NCBI RefSeq assembly: GCF_032884065.1
Contig: NC_088871.1
Span: 49,498,880 to 49,562,879, forward strand
Length of the DNA stretch: 64,000 nucleotides
Reading direction: 5' to 3'
DNA from: Artemia franciscana
Taxonomy: Eukaryota > Arthropoda > Branchiopoda > Anostraca > Artemiidae
Positions within the stretch are counted from its first letter, which is position 1; every line of letters starts with the position of its first letter. Shown here piece by piece: positions 1 to 10,080 of the stretch. The notes beneath the pieces are model-generated. The model ran no database searches, had not been told where the DNA came from, and saw only the letters and a program-made list of their open reading frames with translations. Made by a program: the position numbers and the translations under genes.

Positions 1-222
1 GCTTCTGTGTGTGTGCCTGTGGGTTTGACTTTGTTTGGTTGCGTGGGTGTGTGTGCGTGCGTGTGTTTTCTGTTTTGTGTTTCCCTCTTTTTTATCGCTC
101 CCTTCGTGCCTGTGTGTCTGACTGTGTGTGTTGTGACTATGTGGTGGTGATTGGGTGTTTTTCCCACTGTGTCTTCTTTGTTTCTCTCCGTGCCTGTGTG
201 TCTGACTGTGTATGTGTCTGAC
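1..222. repeat. TG-rich low-complexity DNA
   Basis: The stretch is dominated by GTGTG and recurring GTGCCTGTGTGTCTGACTGTG-like phrases, seen near 15, 105 and 188. The open frame over it (9-221) is Cys/Val rich and follows from the repeat, so it is not called as a gene. Confidence 0.8.
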
Positions 223-228
223 CCTAGG

Positions 229-852
229 GTGCCAGAGGGCCAATCATAGTGTGGCACAGTGACGTGAATTTACATGGTGTATCACGTTGAGGTTGGCTTG
301 CAAAAACATGAACCATTGGATTTAATGCATGGTTTTATCATGGAAAACGTCTTAGGAATGATGAGGGGGTGAATGATGTCAGGGAGGAAGTCGTAGTGTG
401 ACATGGTGGTGTGAATTGAGGTGGTGCATCACATTGAGGTTGGCTTGGGAAAAAAGGTTAACCAATGGATCTAATGCATAGTTTTAAATAAGAAAATATC
501 TGGAAGATGTCTTAGGAGTGATGGGGGGTGCCAGGGGGGCCAGTCATAATGTGGCATGGTGGCGGGAATTGACATGATGTATCACGTTGAGGGTAGCTGA
601 CGAACACATGAACCATTGGATTTACTTTATTATTTTTAACTTGGAAATATCTGGTAAATTTCTTAGGAATGATGAGGTGCTAGAAGGGGTACTAGAAGGT
701 GCCAGATGGTCAATCATAGAGTGGCATGGTTGTGGGAATTCAAATGATGTATCACGGAGGGTTGAGTTGTGAAAACACGAACCATTGGATTTAAATCATA
801 TTTTTTATCAAGGGAATATCTGAAAAGTGTCTTAGGAATGATATGGGGTTGC
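229..852. repeat. Tandem repeat, four diverged copies of ~155 bp
   Basis: Four head-to-tail units begin near 229, 370, 529 and 690. Each holds a GCCAGAGGGCCAATCATAG-like start, then ATCACGTTGAGG, GAACCATTGGATTTAAT and a CTTAGGAATGATG end. Units differ by substitutions and small indels, so the array is old. No coding function is visible. Confidence 0.85.
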
Positions 853-865
853 AGATATAAATAGT

Positions 866-1470
866 GATGATTTACCAATGATTTAGGCATAAAACAGGCT
901 GTTCGAGAGGCATCAAAGGATCAAAATAAATGGTAACACTTCTTTAAATAGGGATTTGGGGGAATATTCACTCAATGCCTTATATACAAATTCAATTAAA
1001 AATGGTTTAGCTAATTATATTAAAAAACCAGTAAATAATTTCACTCAACCTGTTACGGATAGACCTTCTAAGATAGACATACGAACAGTTGTTCGTTAGT
1101 ATCCGTCAGTGGCAGTTCATATTTGTCTGGATTTTGTTTGTTTGTTTGTTAGGTATTGTTTTACCACTTTATTGTTTGTTAGGTATTTGATTTTAATTCT
1201 TGGAATTTTTGGCCTTTTATTGAATTTTATTTAATTTTTTGTCGTTTTTTCATTGGTTTTGTTTTACTTTCCGCCCTTGTTTTTCGGTTTTTTGTTTTTT
1301 CCTTGATCATATTATTTTGTTCGCGCTGAAGAAGAGAGGTGGTTGTTCTCTCGAAATATTCGCTTTCTGTGTTTTTTTCATTATTTTCATTTGGCCTTTA
1401 AAAACCCCATTTTTAATCGTTTTCTTTCTATATGTTATGGCAGGCCAATGTGGTTTAAGAAATTAAATTT
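866..1470 (+). mobile_element. Penelope-like element, 5'-truncated 3' end
   Basis: Reading through frameshifts, 869-1098 encodes the C-terminal tail of a Penelope-like protein: NDLGIKQAVREA, then RDLGEYSLNALYTN. The same tail follows a GIY-YIG nuclease core at 34.8-35.1 kb, which gives the family assignment. The A/T-rich 3' UTR contains GAAATATTCGC near 1356, also similar to the 35.4 kb copy. PLEs carry a reverse transcriptase plus a GIY-YIG endonuclease and often insert 5'-truncated, as here. The fragment ends just upstream of the RPC7-like first exon. Confidence 0.7.
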
Positions 1471-1489
1471 TTTTTTTTAGAAATACAAT

Positions 1490-1675
1490 ATGAATCGGGG
1501 AAGAGGAAGAGGTCGATTTCGTCAAATTCAGACTTCAACACCATTTGAACCTCCAAGTCTCTATCCTCCGTTAGAATTTTCAGCAGGTTTTCCAAGAATC
1601 GACCACAACTGGATAGGCCTTGTTGACGCAAAAAAAGAAATAGAATTGAGGTTTGATGTCAACCAGAAACCGAAA
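1490..1675 (+). CDS. Polr3g: RNA polymerase III subunit RPC7-like, first coding exon
   Basis: RPC7 (POLR3G/POLR3GL) is a small acidic subunit of RNA polymerase III. It bridges the RPC3-RPC6-RPC7 subcomplex used in initiation at tRNA and 5S genes. The ATG at 1490 opens MNRGRGRGRFRQ, the Gly-Arg N-terminus typical of the family, followed by EPPSLYPPLEF (family PPPLFP-type motif) and a charged KKEIELRF helix. A polypyrimidine tract and AG at 1479-1480 just before the ATG look like a splice acceptor, so a 5' UTR exon probably lies upstream. The donor could be GTTAGT at 1676 (phase 0) or GTTTGA at 1651 (phase 2). No single read-through ORF joins it to the later exons. Identity rests on short motifs plus the strong match of the downstream exons. 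Confidence 0.6.
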
Positions 1676-3171
1676 GTTAGTTTTTTAATTTGATTTATTT
1701 ATTACAATGTTATTATTATATTTATTTTATTATGTTATCTCTAAACAGACACTACAAGCTCTGACATGTCTGAACACGTCGTCTGAGTCTCTTAAGCTTT
1801 CTGGACATTAGAACATTCGCTTCTTGAATAAAATATAATATACAGGGTATTGAAAAGAAAGGGAAACTCACAATTTTCAGTTCAGCCAAAACACCAAAAT
1901 ATGTAGAATCAATTCAAATCGGCCTTACTATTCTTAAAGCTGAAAAACTTATTAATTAGCCAATAGATGTAATATTTAGTTTCTTAGACTTGGTTCTTCG
2001 TCTGAAGGGGTGTAAGGCAGGAACAGTAGACCAAAATATTTTTGTCGGAAAATCTTTGAGTTGTCCTCCTTACCGGGCAGATTAATAAATCCATAGCTTG
2101 TTGAGGAGAAATAGACTCTCTCTCCATTTCCATGTGAATGACTATATGCGTGTTACGTATTACGTGTCAATCACTCTTCAGTCACAAAGTAAGACTGAAA
2201 TTAAGAAATCAATGATTAAGGTTGTCTATCTAAGGTAGCCCATTTTTATGTTTGTACCTTTATTGTGGAAGTTGGTGAATAATGAATCTGATATCGCAAA
2301 TGAAAATTTTATTGTTCTCATTTGTGGGTGCTAGTTTGCATTTGATGGTGTATCCTCAACGAAAAGTTTTCAAAATATAAGGTAGTAATACCCAAATTCA
2401 TACAAATTGAATTAGATTTGTCAGACCAAAAAGTTTGTTAAACTTATGAAGCGCAAATGGATTAAAAAAGGTGTTCAGAGATGAACGGGTGTGTTTCTTA
2501 TAATTGATTACAGGCAATGGCATATGGTTGTGTTCTAAGGATAAGACATATGAACAACCGCGGATGCGAACTCTTTTTGGGGATATAATGACTACAAAAT
2601 AACTATTTCTATAGGTCTGTCCTTATGAAAATGTAATAAAAGCTTTCCCGAGAGAAATCCTGGGTACCTCTTTGCCTGTCATTGGCACTCAAGAACTCGT
2701 CAATTTCACGCACAAGAGTTAATGCAATACGAAACAAAAACAACAAAAAACAAATTACATAATAAAACTGTAATTGCTTCAAACTACAGTTCGCTATCTA
2801 ATCATTTCTAGTCTACTAAAACCTTTACAAGTTATATATCTACTTTAAAAATAGGGTCCTCAACTGAATATGATATTCCATGAAATTAAAAGTTAAATTT
2901 AACTGCACGAAAAGAGGCTACCTTACTAAGGAAGAAGCTGTAGACTCTAGGTTCTAAAGCACAACAGGTTGAATACCTCATGGTCAGATATTACTTATGC
3001 ATTAAAGAAGATTAAACTTCTCACAAATTATCTTTAAAACAAAACATTTTCACGACTGTTCAAAATCAAGATTCAGTATTATAAATGACCGTATTGATTA
3101 GGAGAAGGTATTGAAAAGAAAAAAAAAGTTATTGAAAAGAAAAAAAAGAAAAAGAAAAGAAATTTAGGTAC
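1676..3171. other. Intron of the RPC7-like gene, unrecognised sequence
   Basis: AT-rich DNA with no convincing exon or TE domain. A GA/A-rich tract lies at 3110-3165 directly before the RTE fragment. Short acceptor-like sites occur (for example ending at 1748 and 1846), but the frames after them do not match the missing middle part of RPC7. Confidence 0.5.
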
Positions 3172-3404
3172 TAGGTGCTGATAGTGTGGTAAATAAATTT
3201 TCTGAAATGTGGTGGTTGCAAAATTAAAGATAAGCTAATGAAGATCATGAATGTGATTTTTGAAAAAGGAGGAGTAGCAATTGGTTTTAGTAAAACTTTT
3301 ATTAAACTTTTTATAAGACAAGTGACAAGAGTGAGTATGGTAATTATAGAGGCATTAGCTTGGCTTCTCTAGGAAGTAAATTAGTTAGTATGATGATACT
3401 TTTC
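3172..3404 (+). pseudogene. RTE-like non-LTR retrotransposon, RT N-terminal piece
   Basis: Translation gives ADSVVNKF, then KLMKIMNVIFEKGGVAIGF and YGNYRGISLASLGSKLVS, the finger/palm entry of an RTE-clade reverse transcriptase (NYRGISL motif). The frame stops exactly where a Helentron-like element begins (3405) and resumes at 4918. Its 5' end is missing. It lies in the intron of the RPC7-like gene in the same orientation. One-base frame shifts show it is dead. Confidence 0.75.
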
Positions 3405-3832
3405 AAACAGTTTTTGGTAACGAACTGTTGTAAGGAGCGACCCGGCTCAATAGTAACCAAAACTCTAAAAACGGAATTTTGATACCAATAGCTAAATCAA
3501 AAGAATCGCATTTAATGCTGATTTTACATATATAAGTTTCATCAAGTTTAGTCTTGCCAATCAAAAGTTACGTGCCTGAGAAAATTTGCCTTATTTTAGA
3601 AATCGCAGTTAATGCTAATTTTACATATATAAGTTTCATCAAGTTTAGTCTTGCCAACCAAAGTTACGAGCCTGAGAAAATTTGCCTTATTTTAGAAAAT
3701 TGGGGGAAACACCCCCTAAAAGTCATCATATTCAGCGTATCAGAGAACCCTATTGTAGACGTTTCAAGCTCCTATCTACAAAAATGTGGAATTTTTTATT
3801 TTCTGCCAGAAGGCAGATCAAGAATGCGTGTT

Positions 3833-3890
<58 letters not shown>

Positions 3891-4917
3891 ACCTGTGCAA
3901 TACATATAGTAATGGTTATTGGGAAGTGTACTGACGTTTTCAGGGGGATTTTTTGGTTTAGGGGAGGGGCTTACAAGAGGGAGAAATGCTGGGGGAACTT
4001 TCCATCGAATAATTTATCATGGGAGAAGAAAATTTCCATGAAGGGAGCGCATGATTTCCTAGCATTATTTGAAAAAAAAACAATGAAAAAAATAAATATT
4101 AAAAAGTTTTTTCAACTGAAAGTAAGGAGCAACATCAAAACTTAAAACGAACAAAAATTAGTGCGCATATAAGGGGCTCACCTCCTCCCAATACCTCGCA
4201 ATTTATGCAAAAGTATTTTTAGTGATTTCAACTATTTATTCTACGGTCTTTGTGATTCAGGGGTCATTCTTAAGGAATTGGGACAAAATTTAAGTTTTAG
4301 TGTAAAGATTGAGGTACTGACGAGGGGGTGAACCCCCTCATTTACGTAATAAAAATATGCGAATACGGAAGTTCGTTACGTAAGCTAATTTTTAAGTTAT
4401 GTATATCTTTTACTAATAAAAACATTCGTAAAAAATTAAAAGTTCTAGTTGCCTTTTTAAGTAACCAAAAAATTGGAGGGCAACTAGGCCTCCTCCCCCG
4501 CTTCTTTTTTATTAAAATTATTCGATCAAAACTATGAGAAAGCCATTTAGCCAATAAGATAAATATGCAAATTTTGTTTTAGTTATTCATCTGCGGAGAG
4601 CCAAAATCAAAATATGTATTAATTCAAAAACGTTTAGAAATTAAATAAAAAAAAAACAAGTTATTTTAACTGAAAGTAAGGAGCGATATTAAAACTTTAC
4701 TTCGTATATGAAATGGCTGCTCCCTCATCAACGCCCCGCTCGTAAAGTTTTTTACAGTTTTAAAAAGTAGAGTTGAGAGAAAGAGTCAAACTTTAGCGTA
4801 AAGAGCGGTGCGTTGATGAGGGAGCAGCCCCTTTCATATACGAAGTAATTTCTGTTCGTTTTAAGTTTTAATGTCGCTCCTTACTTTCAGTAAAAATAAC
4901 TTTTTTTATATTTAATT
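3405..4917 (-). mobile_element. Helentron-like non-autonomous element, copy A
   Basis: The left end carries the family hairpin (here degenerate: GTTTTTGGTAACGAACTG) followed by GTAAGGAGCGACC. The right end carries the large palindrome, arms about 4655-4755 and 4795-4915, both with GCAGC and CAACGCCCCGCTC variants. The interior holds the family's conserved blocks and a ~55 nt T run at 3832-3889. No protein is encoded. It interrupts an RTE reading frame: joining CTTTTC (ending 3404) to AGACTAAGG (from 4918) restores the RTE frame, so insertion left no obvious target duplication. Confidence 0.75.
3832..3889. repeat. Poly-T tract
   Basis: A near-uninterrupted T run inside Helentron-like copy A. 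Other copies have a T-rich (or A-rich on the other strand) spacer at the same internal position, for example 33195-33217, so it is an expanded internal homopolymer and not a retroposon tail. Confidence 0.9.
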
Positions 4918-5640
4918 AGACTAAGGGATGCTATAAATGAAGTTTTAAGAGAAGAATACTTTGTTGTTTTTTTTAAGGAGTGGATACATTGACTAATCTT
5001 TTGGTGTTAAGTTATTAATTAAGAAGTGTCTGAATCACAAGACCCCTTTAGACCTTAGTTTTATAAATTATGGATATGCATTTGATTCAACCAATAGAAA
5101 ACATTTAGTGAAGATTGTATCCTTGTGTCGTATACCAATAAGTAGGTTAAACTGATGAGTGTTGTTTTCCGGAATAATACTATTATAGTTTTGGTAGGAA
5201 GTGGGGTTAGGCTACTAGGTGGTTTTTTTGTTGAATCAGAAGTTAAGCACAATCGTACTCTATCCCCGTTTGTATCGATTGTTTTGATGGACTTTTTCCT
5301 AAGGAACACGGCAAAAGCTATGAAAGACCATGAAATCAAATGGGAAGATAAAACTCCCATAGGCTTTGATTATACAGATATTTGAGTGTCCTAGATAAAA
5401 AATGTTAGCAAAGCTGATGACTTTTTAGAGGCTCTGAGGGCTAAGGGTGCAAGAATAGGTTTGAGACTTAATGTTAGCAAGACTAAATCAATTAGACTAG
5501 GAATAAATGAACGTGAAGAGATGATTCTTGATGACGAGAAGATTGATCAAGTGTATAGCTTCACTTACCTGGGTTGTAAAGGTCTAGGGTGTTTCCCGCC
5601 GTTGAAAAAAGTTCGGAAGAAAAGGAATGAAACATCTAAA
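4918..5640 (+). pseudogene. RTE-like retrotransposon, RT palm to thumb piece
   Basis: Continues the element of 3172-3404. Visible parts are RLRDAINEVLREEYF-like sequence at the start, then LSPFVSIVLMDFFLR (5260-5306), a decayed active-site region near 5365-5395 where the family YADD box reads YTDI, then GLRLNVSKTKSIRLG (5459-5503) and DEKIDQVYSFTYLGC. A ~100 bp internal deletion follows TYLG, and the sequence ends near 5640 where a Penelope-like fragment is inserted. Multiple stops and shifts show it is non-functional. Confidence 0.75.
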
Positions 5641-6386
5641 GCTGAATTGGCTTGCCATAACAAAAACAAAGAGATTTTATGTTTATTGATCATCGTAACT
5701 CAGTAGATATAGCTCTCAAATTTAGTAAGCCTTCTGAAACTTTCCTTTCTCCTTTGGCAGAACACATTTTCGACCACCTTGATCATTACTTACAATTTGA
5801 CGATCCCACAGTGATTTTTAACGATATGGGCTTGACACAGTGGGGTAGGGAACCCATAGGAATAAAAAAAACATATTCTTGCAAATCTTGTCTATAAATG
5901 GAAATACAGGTAATTTAAATATTGGCTCGATTTATAACATTCTTCGTAAAAATGAACCAATAGCCAATGAGGGCAATAAGGTTTTACAAAATCACCAGGG
6001 TACTAGATTAAATACAAGACCTGGGAGAATTGCAGCAGTGGAAGCTAGCAAGAGGATTATTTCACAACAAAATAATTAATTTCATATTCATTTTCTCTTA
6101 TTTTATCCCGTCGCTTTAGTGTTCTCATTGAAGCAACTCTATTTAGCTTCTGTGGGGCTCAATCACAGTAGCAAAAATGCTATACATAGATATTGTTTTT
6201 TCTTTTGGTTTTAGATTTTATTTAATTATAGGTTATTTTAGATTGTATCTTTGTTCTTAGCGTCGAAGACGCCTTATTTTAAATAGGCGAAAAATCCGCT
6301 TTGTTTTAGACGTAGTCCCGTTTGTTTTCTTCATCTTGAAATCGATCTCTCTCTATGTTTTGAAGAAAAGGAAGATCTGCATTTCA
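5641..6386 (+). mobile_element. Penelope-like element, 3' fragment nested in RTE
   Basis: Encodes LAEHIFDHLDHYLQF, then VIFNDMGLTQWGREPIGIKK, and after a frameshift SINGNTGNLNIGSIYNIL. The FNDxGxxQWxREPIxIKK pattern parallels the C-terminal SNDLGINQVVREAIEV segment of the PLE at 34.95 kb. The 3' region has a hairpin, GACGCCTTATTTTAAATAGGCG, near 6268-6290. RTE coding sequence flanks both sides, so this is a 5'-truncated insertion. Exact boundaries are estimates. Confidence 0.6.
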
Positions 6387-6810
6387 GATGACGGAAGAAG
6401 ATTTGTTATATATTTTCCGGAGAAATTGTCTACGGATAGGTACCCGTTTGTCTGACACTATGTCAAAAAACAATAACAAGCCGTTTGTCAAATAACAAGC
6501 CATACAAATAATATGTTTCCTTCCGCCCCTTCTAAGGCTACAATGAAAGAAACGCTAAGATAACTAGGACACGTTTTGCGGATGAAGGATGACGGATTGC
6601 CAAAAATTGTTATCCACCTGGGGAAAAACGAATAGCAGGTCGTTCCTGAACGGGGTAGAAATTGGTCATAAAAAAGGGTTTAAAGGAAATAAAGAGGTTC
6701 TTTGGAAGGGATAAAGAGTGAAGCTTTGAATAGATTAGGGTGGAGAGGAGCGTGCGCTACTGTTTTGCCTTAGGTAGCGTGGTGTTACAGTGAGTTGTTA
6801 GTAGTAGTAT
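6387..6810 (+). pseudogene. RTE-like retrotransposon, C-terminus and TAG-repeat tail
   Basis: Resumes the interrupted RTE: TEEDLL at 6391, FRRNCLR, then decayed counterparts of the WLGHVLRMK and GRP blocks, ending in a TAGTAGTAGTA tail at 6798-6810. The nested RTE at 27.4-28.1 kb shows the same end in better condition, which confirms the identity. RTE-clade elements commonly end in short tandem repeats and not poly-A. Confidence 0.7.
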
Positions 6811-7634
6811 GTCATGTCATATCCTGGTGAACAAAAATGTCTATTTTAATTGCTAACAAAAAAAAAAATCATATCTGCTCATTGTTTAAACAGTTTGAAG
6901 ATTTATTTTGGATTTGAATCGGAATTAAGGGCCTCTTTCTTTATTAAGAATGATCTCATTCTTTTTTATAAAAACAATAAAAAAAAGTTCTTAAATTTTT
7001 AAATGCAAATAGTGATTAAATAAAAACAGACAAAGCAAGCTTCATCTGCTAAAATAAAAAATATTTTCTCCTAGAAGGACAGCTACAAATTCTTTTTTCC
7101 AGACACATATTTAAAGATCTATTTGAGAGATCAGACAATTCAGGGGAAGGGGAGGGGAACATATTTGAGGAGCTGAACTTTAATTTGCCACCTGGATTTG
7201 ACGTTAAGCAATGAAAAAAATGGATTTAGATGGGTGAATAATTTGGTTCGCGTCTACTCGAATTAGAGCTAAAAATTTCTTCCTCGAGATAGAAAAAATT
7301 TAGTTATAATAAACGAAAGCTTCCCGAATAAATAAACACTATGTAATATAAATTGTAATAAATAAATATTATATACCATTTTTAGATAAGACACTTTTCT
7401 ACGAAGACTTTAAAAATTTCTATTTAGTCAGACATACCAGCCATATTCCTCGTGACGACATCGGTTCGTCTTTTTTGCTCGACAAAATTTGCTAACCTCT
7501 CTCAGAACTCAGATCTAGTTGGAGTTCTGGTGTTGCGATTCTTCTGTCAACTCGAAAAGTCTAGTTTTAAAATTTGTGATTATTTAATATATAAGAACAC
7601 TTTGTTGATTATAAAGCAAGTCCCTTTTTTTAAG
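6811..7634. other. Intron remainder upstream of the IDW exon
   Basis: AT-rich, mostly featureless DNA. It contains one candidate small exon (7103-7202, listed separately) and a good pyrimidine tract at 7621-7631 ahead of the 7635 acceptor. No TE domain was seen. Confidence 0.5.
7103..7202 (+). CDS. Polr3g: Candidate small middle exon of the RPC7-like gene
   Basis: A strong acceptor (TTCTTTTTTCCAG ending 7102) precedes an open 100 nt stretch, with a GTTAAG donor at 7203. If exon 1 uses the 1650/1651 donor (phase 2), the frame runs ELR-HIFKDLFERSDN...LPPGFD and enters the 7635 exon in phase 0. Four exons would then give 161+100+142+200 nt, a 200-residue protein close to the usual RPC7 size. 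The conserved ERYSxRY-type motif expected here is not clear (only LFERSDN), so the true exon may be elsewhere or the family motif is diverged. Hypothesis only. Confidence 0.3.
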
Positions 7635-7776
7635 GAACAGGACATAGACTGGGATCTGTTTCCATCGTGTTTACGACCTAGTACAAAAAGGACAATTGAA
7701 AAGAAAACTCCCAAAAAGAGTAAACAAAAGGAAATAGGGTCGATTCTCAGCAAACTGGAAAAGAAGGACGAGGAAG
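7635..7776 (+). CDS. Polr3g: RPC7-like gene, IDW exon
   Basis: Starts after a TCCCTTTTTTTAAG acceptor in phase 0 with EQDIDWDLFPSCLRP, matching the family's conserved W-x-x-(L/F/V)P-x-x-(L/M)xP block. A lysine-rich linker (KKTPKKSKQKE) and SKLEKKDEE follow. The donor is a consensus AAG|GTATGT at 7777 in phase 1, which matches the phase of the next exon's acceptor at 8742 (codon GCT formed across the junction). The frame is uninterrupted and codon use is ordinary, unlike the surrounding decayed TEs, which supports a living host exon. Confidence 0.8.
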
Positions 7777-8741
7777 GTATGTAAAATTATTTCGCTTCTT
7801 GCTTGTAGCATGGTTTTACTTTGTCTTTTATTTATTGTCTTTGTTTGTGTTCTTTTTTCTTTTCTTTTAATCGTCTGATCTGCTTCTGCGCCTTGCTTTG
7901 TGCTTTTAGTGTATTGAATATTATGGGCAAGTGCCCTATTTACTGTAAACTGTTCGAGTTCTAGAGATTAATGAAATTATGCAATAGATTAGTCGTGATA
8001 TATTTTAGTGGAACTTCTACTTATGAGGGATTAATAAGTAAAAAAAATAGCCTATTGGAAAGTGCTCCTCAAAGGTAGAAGAATATCCAGGTAATATAAA
8101 ATCAAACCTGTTTTGGAAAAGTTCGATCTATCTTATTTCTAGGAAGGATGAAATATATAAAAAGTCTCTGAATATATAATAAGAATAAGACTCTGAATAT
8201 ATAAAAAATGAATTGATGATCCTTCCCAAGGATAGCCTGTCCGACCAGCAAATCCTAATGTGGTGAAATCTGTTAAGCAAATCACTTGGGGCCCAATTTC
8301 ACGAGGACGGGAGCTGGACGAAAGTCATCCGTCATCGTGAACCTGTGCTTTCGCACTTGATTTATTCAACATAAGTAATTTTTTGCTTTCGTCTTTCATT
8401 GAATTGGGCGAAGCGCTCTCATTCAACTCCGCTTCGAGATTGAGCAGAGTTTAACTTGTATACAAATTGGGCTGCAAAAATTCCAAAAAAAGTCGAGGGT
8501 CTTTTGTTGAATTTTTGAGATATGAAAATGGAGATGAAATGATATAATGTTTCATTCGTTCCGTCAACAGGAAATATACGCATGATTTTATTTTGGAAGG
8601 GGGGGGGGGTGATTTGAATCCTTCACCTGGGTTGAAACCTTATGGTCGATAGAATTGAACGACCCACCAGTCTCATGCATCATTAATTGTCTGTTTTTTT
8701 TTGCTGTTACTATTATTTAGTATTATTTCTGTTTTTATCAG
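7777..8741. other. Last intron of the RPC7-like gene
   Basis: GT at 7777 to AG at 8741. It contains T-rich DNA, a segment at 8285-8460 with short self-complementary GCGAAGCGC-type pieces, and a G run at 8600-8610. No coding potential was recognised. Confidence 0.6.
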
Positions 8742-8941
8742 CTGAAGGAGACGAGTCAGAAGACGAAGAAACAAAGAAAAAGAAAATGGACGAAGAGGGT
8801 GATGAAGAAGATGAGGAAAACGAAGATTTTGCGGATGAGTTTGAAGAAGGAAACGATTATATCCATGGCCTAATGGTTGATGATGATGAAGAATTTGGCG
8901 AAGACCTAGAAAAAGAATATGGTGAAAATTACTATGACTAG
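8742..8941 (+). CDS. Polr3g: RPC7-like gene, acidic last exon
   Basis: Enters through a TTTTTATCAG acceptor in the phase required by the previous exon. It reads AEGDESEDEETKKKK, then a dense Glu/Asp run, NDYIHGLMVDDDEEFG and ENYYD, ending at TAG 8939-8941. RPC7 proteins end in exactly this kind of acidic tail with a (N/T)DYxxxYFD-like core. Intact frame, correct phase and the family-specific ending together make this the most secure protein call in the window. Confidence 0.82.
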
Positions 8942-9107
8942 TTAATTTTGATGTTAATGATAAAATATTGTTAATGTAATGCAACATCTACCTTTTTGAC
9001 AATGTAAAAAGGGTAGTAGCTTTGCAGTCTGTGGTCAGATAAGTAACTTATTTTAAGCAATGTTTGGGAATAATGGAGATTTGGGGTTAGTCTCAGTTGC
9101 ATTCTCG

Positions 9108-9113
9108 AATAAA
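9108..9113 (+). promoter_or_regulatory. Polyadenylation signal AATAAA
   Basis: A canonical hexamer 167 bases after the RPC7-like stop codon, followed by T-rich sequence. It is the first AATAAA downstream of the stop, so it is the likely 3' end signal of the gene. Confidence 0.55.
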
Positions 9114-10080
9114 ATCCCTTGTCTTAATGCTAGTTTATCTTAAACTCTATTAAACTCCCAAATAAGAAATACTTGGTTATCTCCTCTTGACTCGTTAGAG
9201 TTACTTTTGAGAATTCTAATTTTATTATTATTTTACGACATCCCCCAATACACCAGAAACGGAGTCTCTCATGCATCCCCCATTATAATATATAAAGTAC
9301 ACCTTCGAAATTTATTTCGTTTTTTGCCCTTCTTCCCTTTTCCCCGAAAGAAAAACCCATCTGAATCCCTTCTTTAAGGGTTGGATCTACTGTTGGTTAT
9401 TTAACTATTGTCGCCCTTTGTTCTTTTCAAAGCCTGGGTCTTTTTCAATTTAATGATGTCTTGTTGTAGGATTTATACATTTGTAAAAATTGTTCGTTAC
9501 CTTATGAGGCAAAAAAGTAAAATATTTGTCCACATTTTGTATTTCCTTCTCATATTTAGTCATAGTTTCGAATTCTCTTTTTTATTCGTTTAAGCTTTTC
9601 TATGCTTAATAGCACTGAAATACAAGTAGTATAGTAATTGCCGATTCTGGACAACCTATCTCATCCATTCAATTTAAATCACTTTCAGTCCATTTTACAC
9701 CATTTTAACATCAAATATTAAACATTTTGAACATTTTCCGTCCTGAAATTCAACATAAAAACAGGTCCTTGGAAATCAAAATTTGGTTTCATTTTTGTGC
9801 TTTTTCACAGTGTGAACATGCGTTCTAGGCCCCGCTATGATCACCCCATTTTTCATTGAATTCACACCATTTTAAGTGAAAATTTCCAATATTTTACAAT
9901 TTACCATCGTGAGCTTTAAGATCTAAACAGGTCTTGTGAAAAAAGAATTTGATGAATTTGTGGAATAAGAGTACTTATATTCCATTTTTCCTGTACTACT
10001 GATAAAATTTAATAATTTAATATTTAGTGGATTATTAATAAACGCTTAACCAGATCGATCATATTCTCATTCATCAAAGT
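9114..10080. other. Unrecognised intergenic DNA
   Basis: AT-rich. It contains a loose internal repetition between 9690-9745 and 9860-9920 (CATTTTAACAT and CACCATTTTAAG motifs followed by AATATT). No ORF or TE domain was recognised. Confidence 0.5.

Noticed and set aside
1490..1693. The first RPC7-like exon as a complete 67-residue protein
   Set aside because: The frame runs past a GTTAGT donor into AT-rich intron codons (VSFLI); the family protein needs the downstream acidic exons.
3554..4145. Overlapping plus-strand ORFs with a poly-Phe run
   Set aside because: They lie in non-coding blocks of a Helentron-like element and cross its poly-T tract; the same blocks in other copies are full of stops.
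8673..8987. Minus-strand 104-codon frame opposite the acidic exon
   Set aside because: It is antisense to the RPC7-like last exon; its His/Leu richness follows from complementing GAA/GAT codons.
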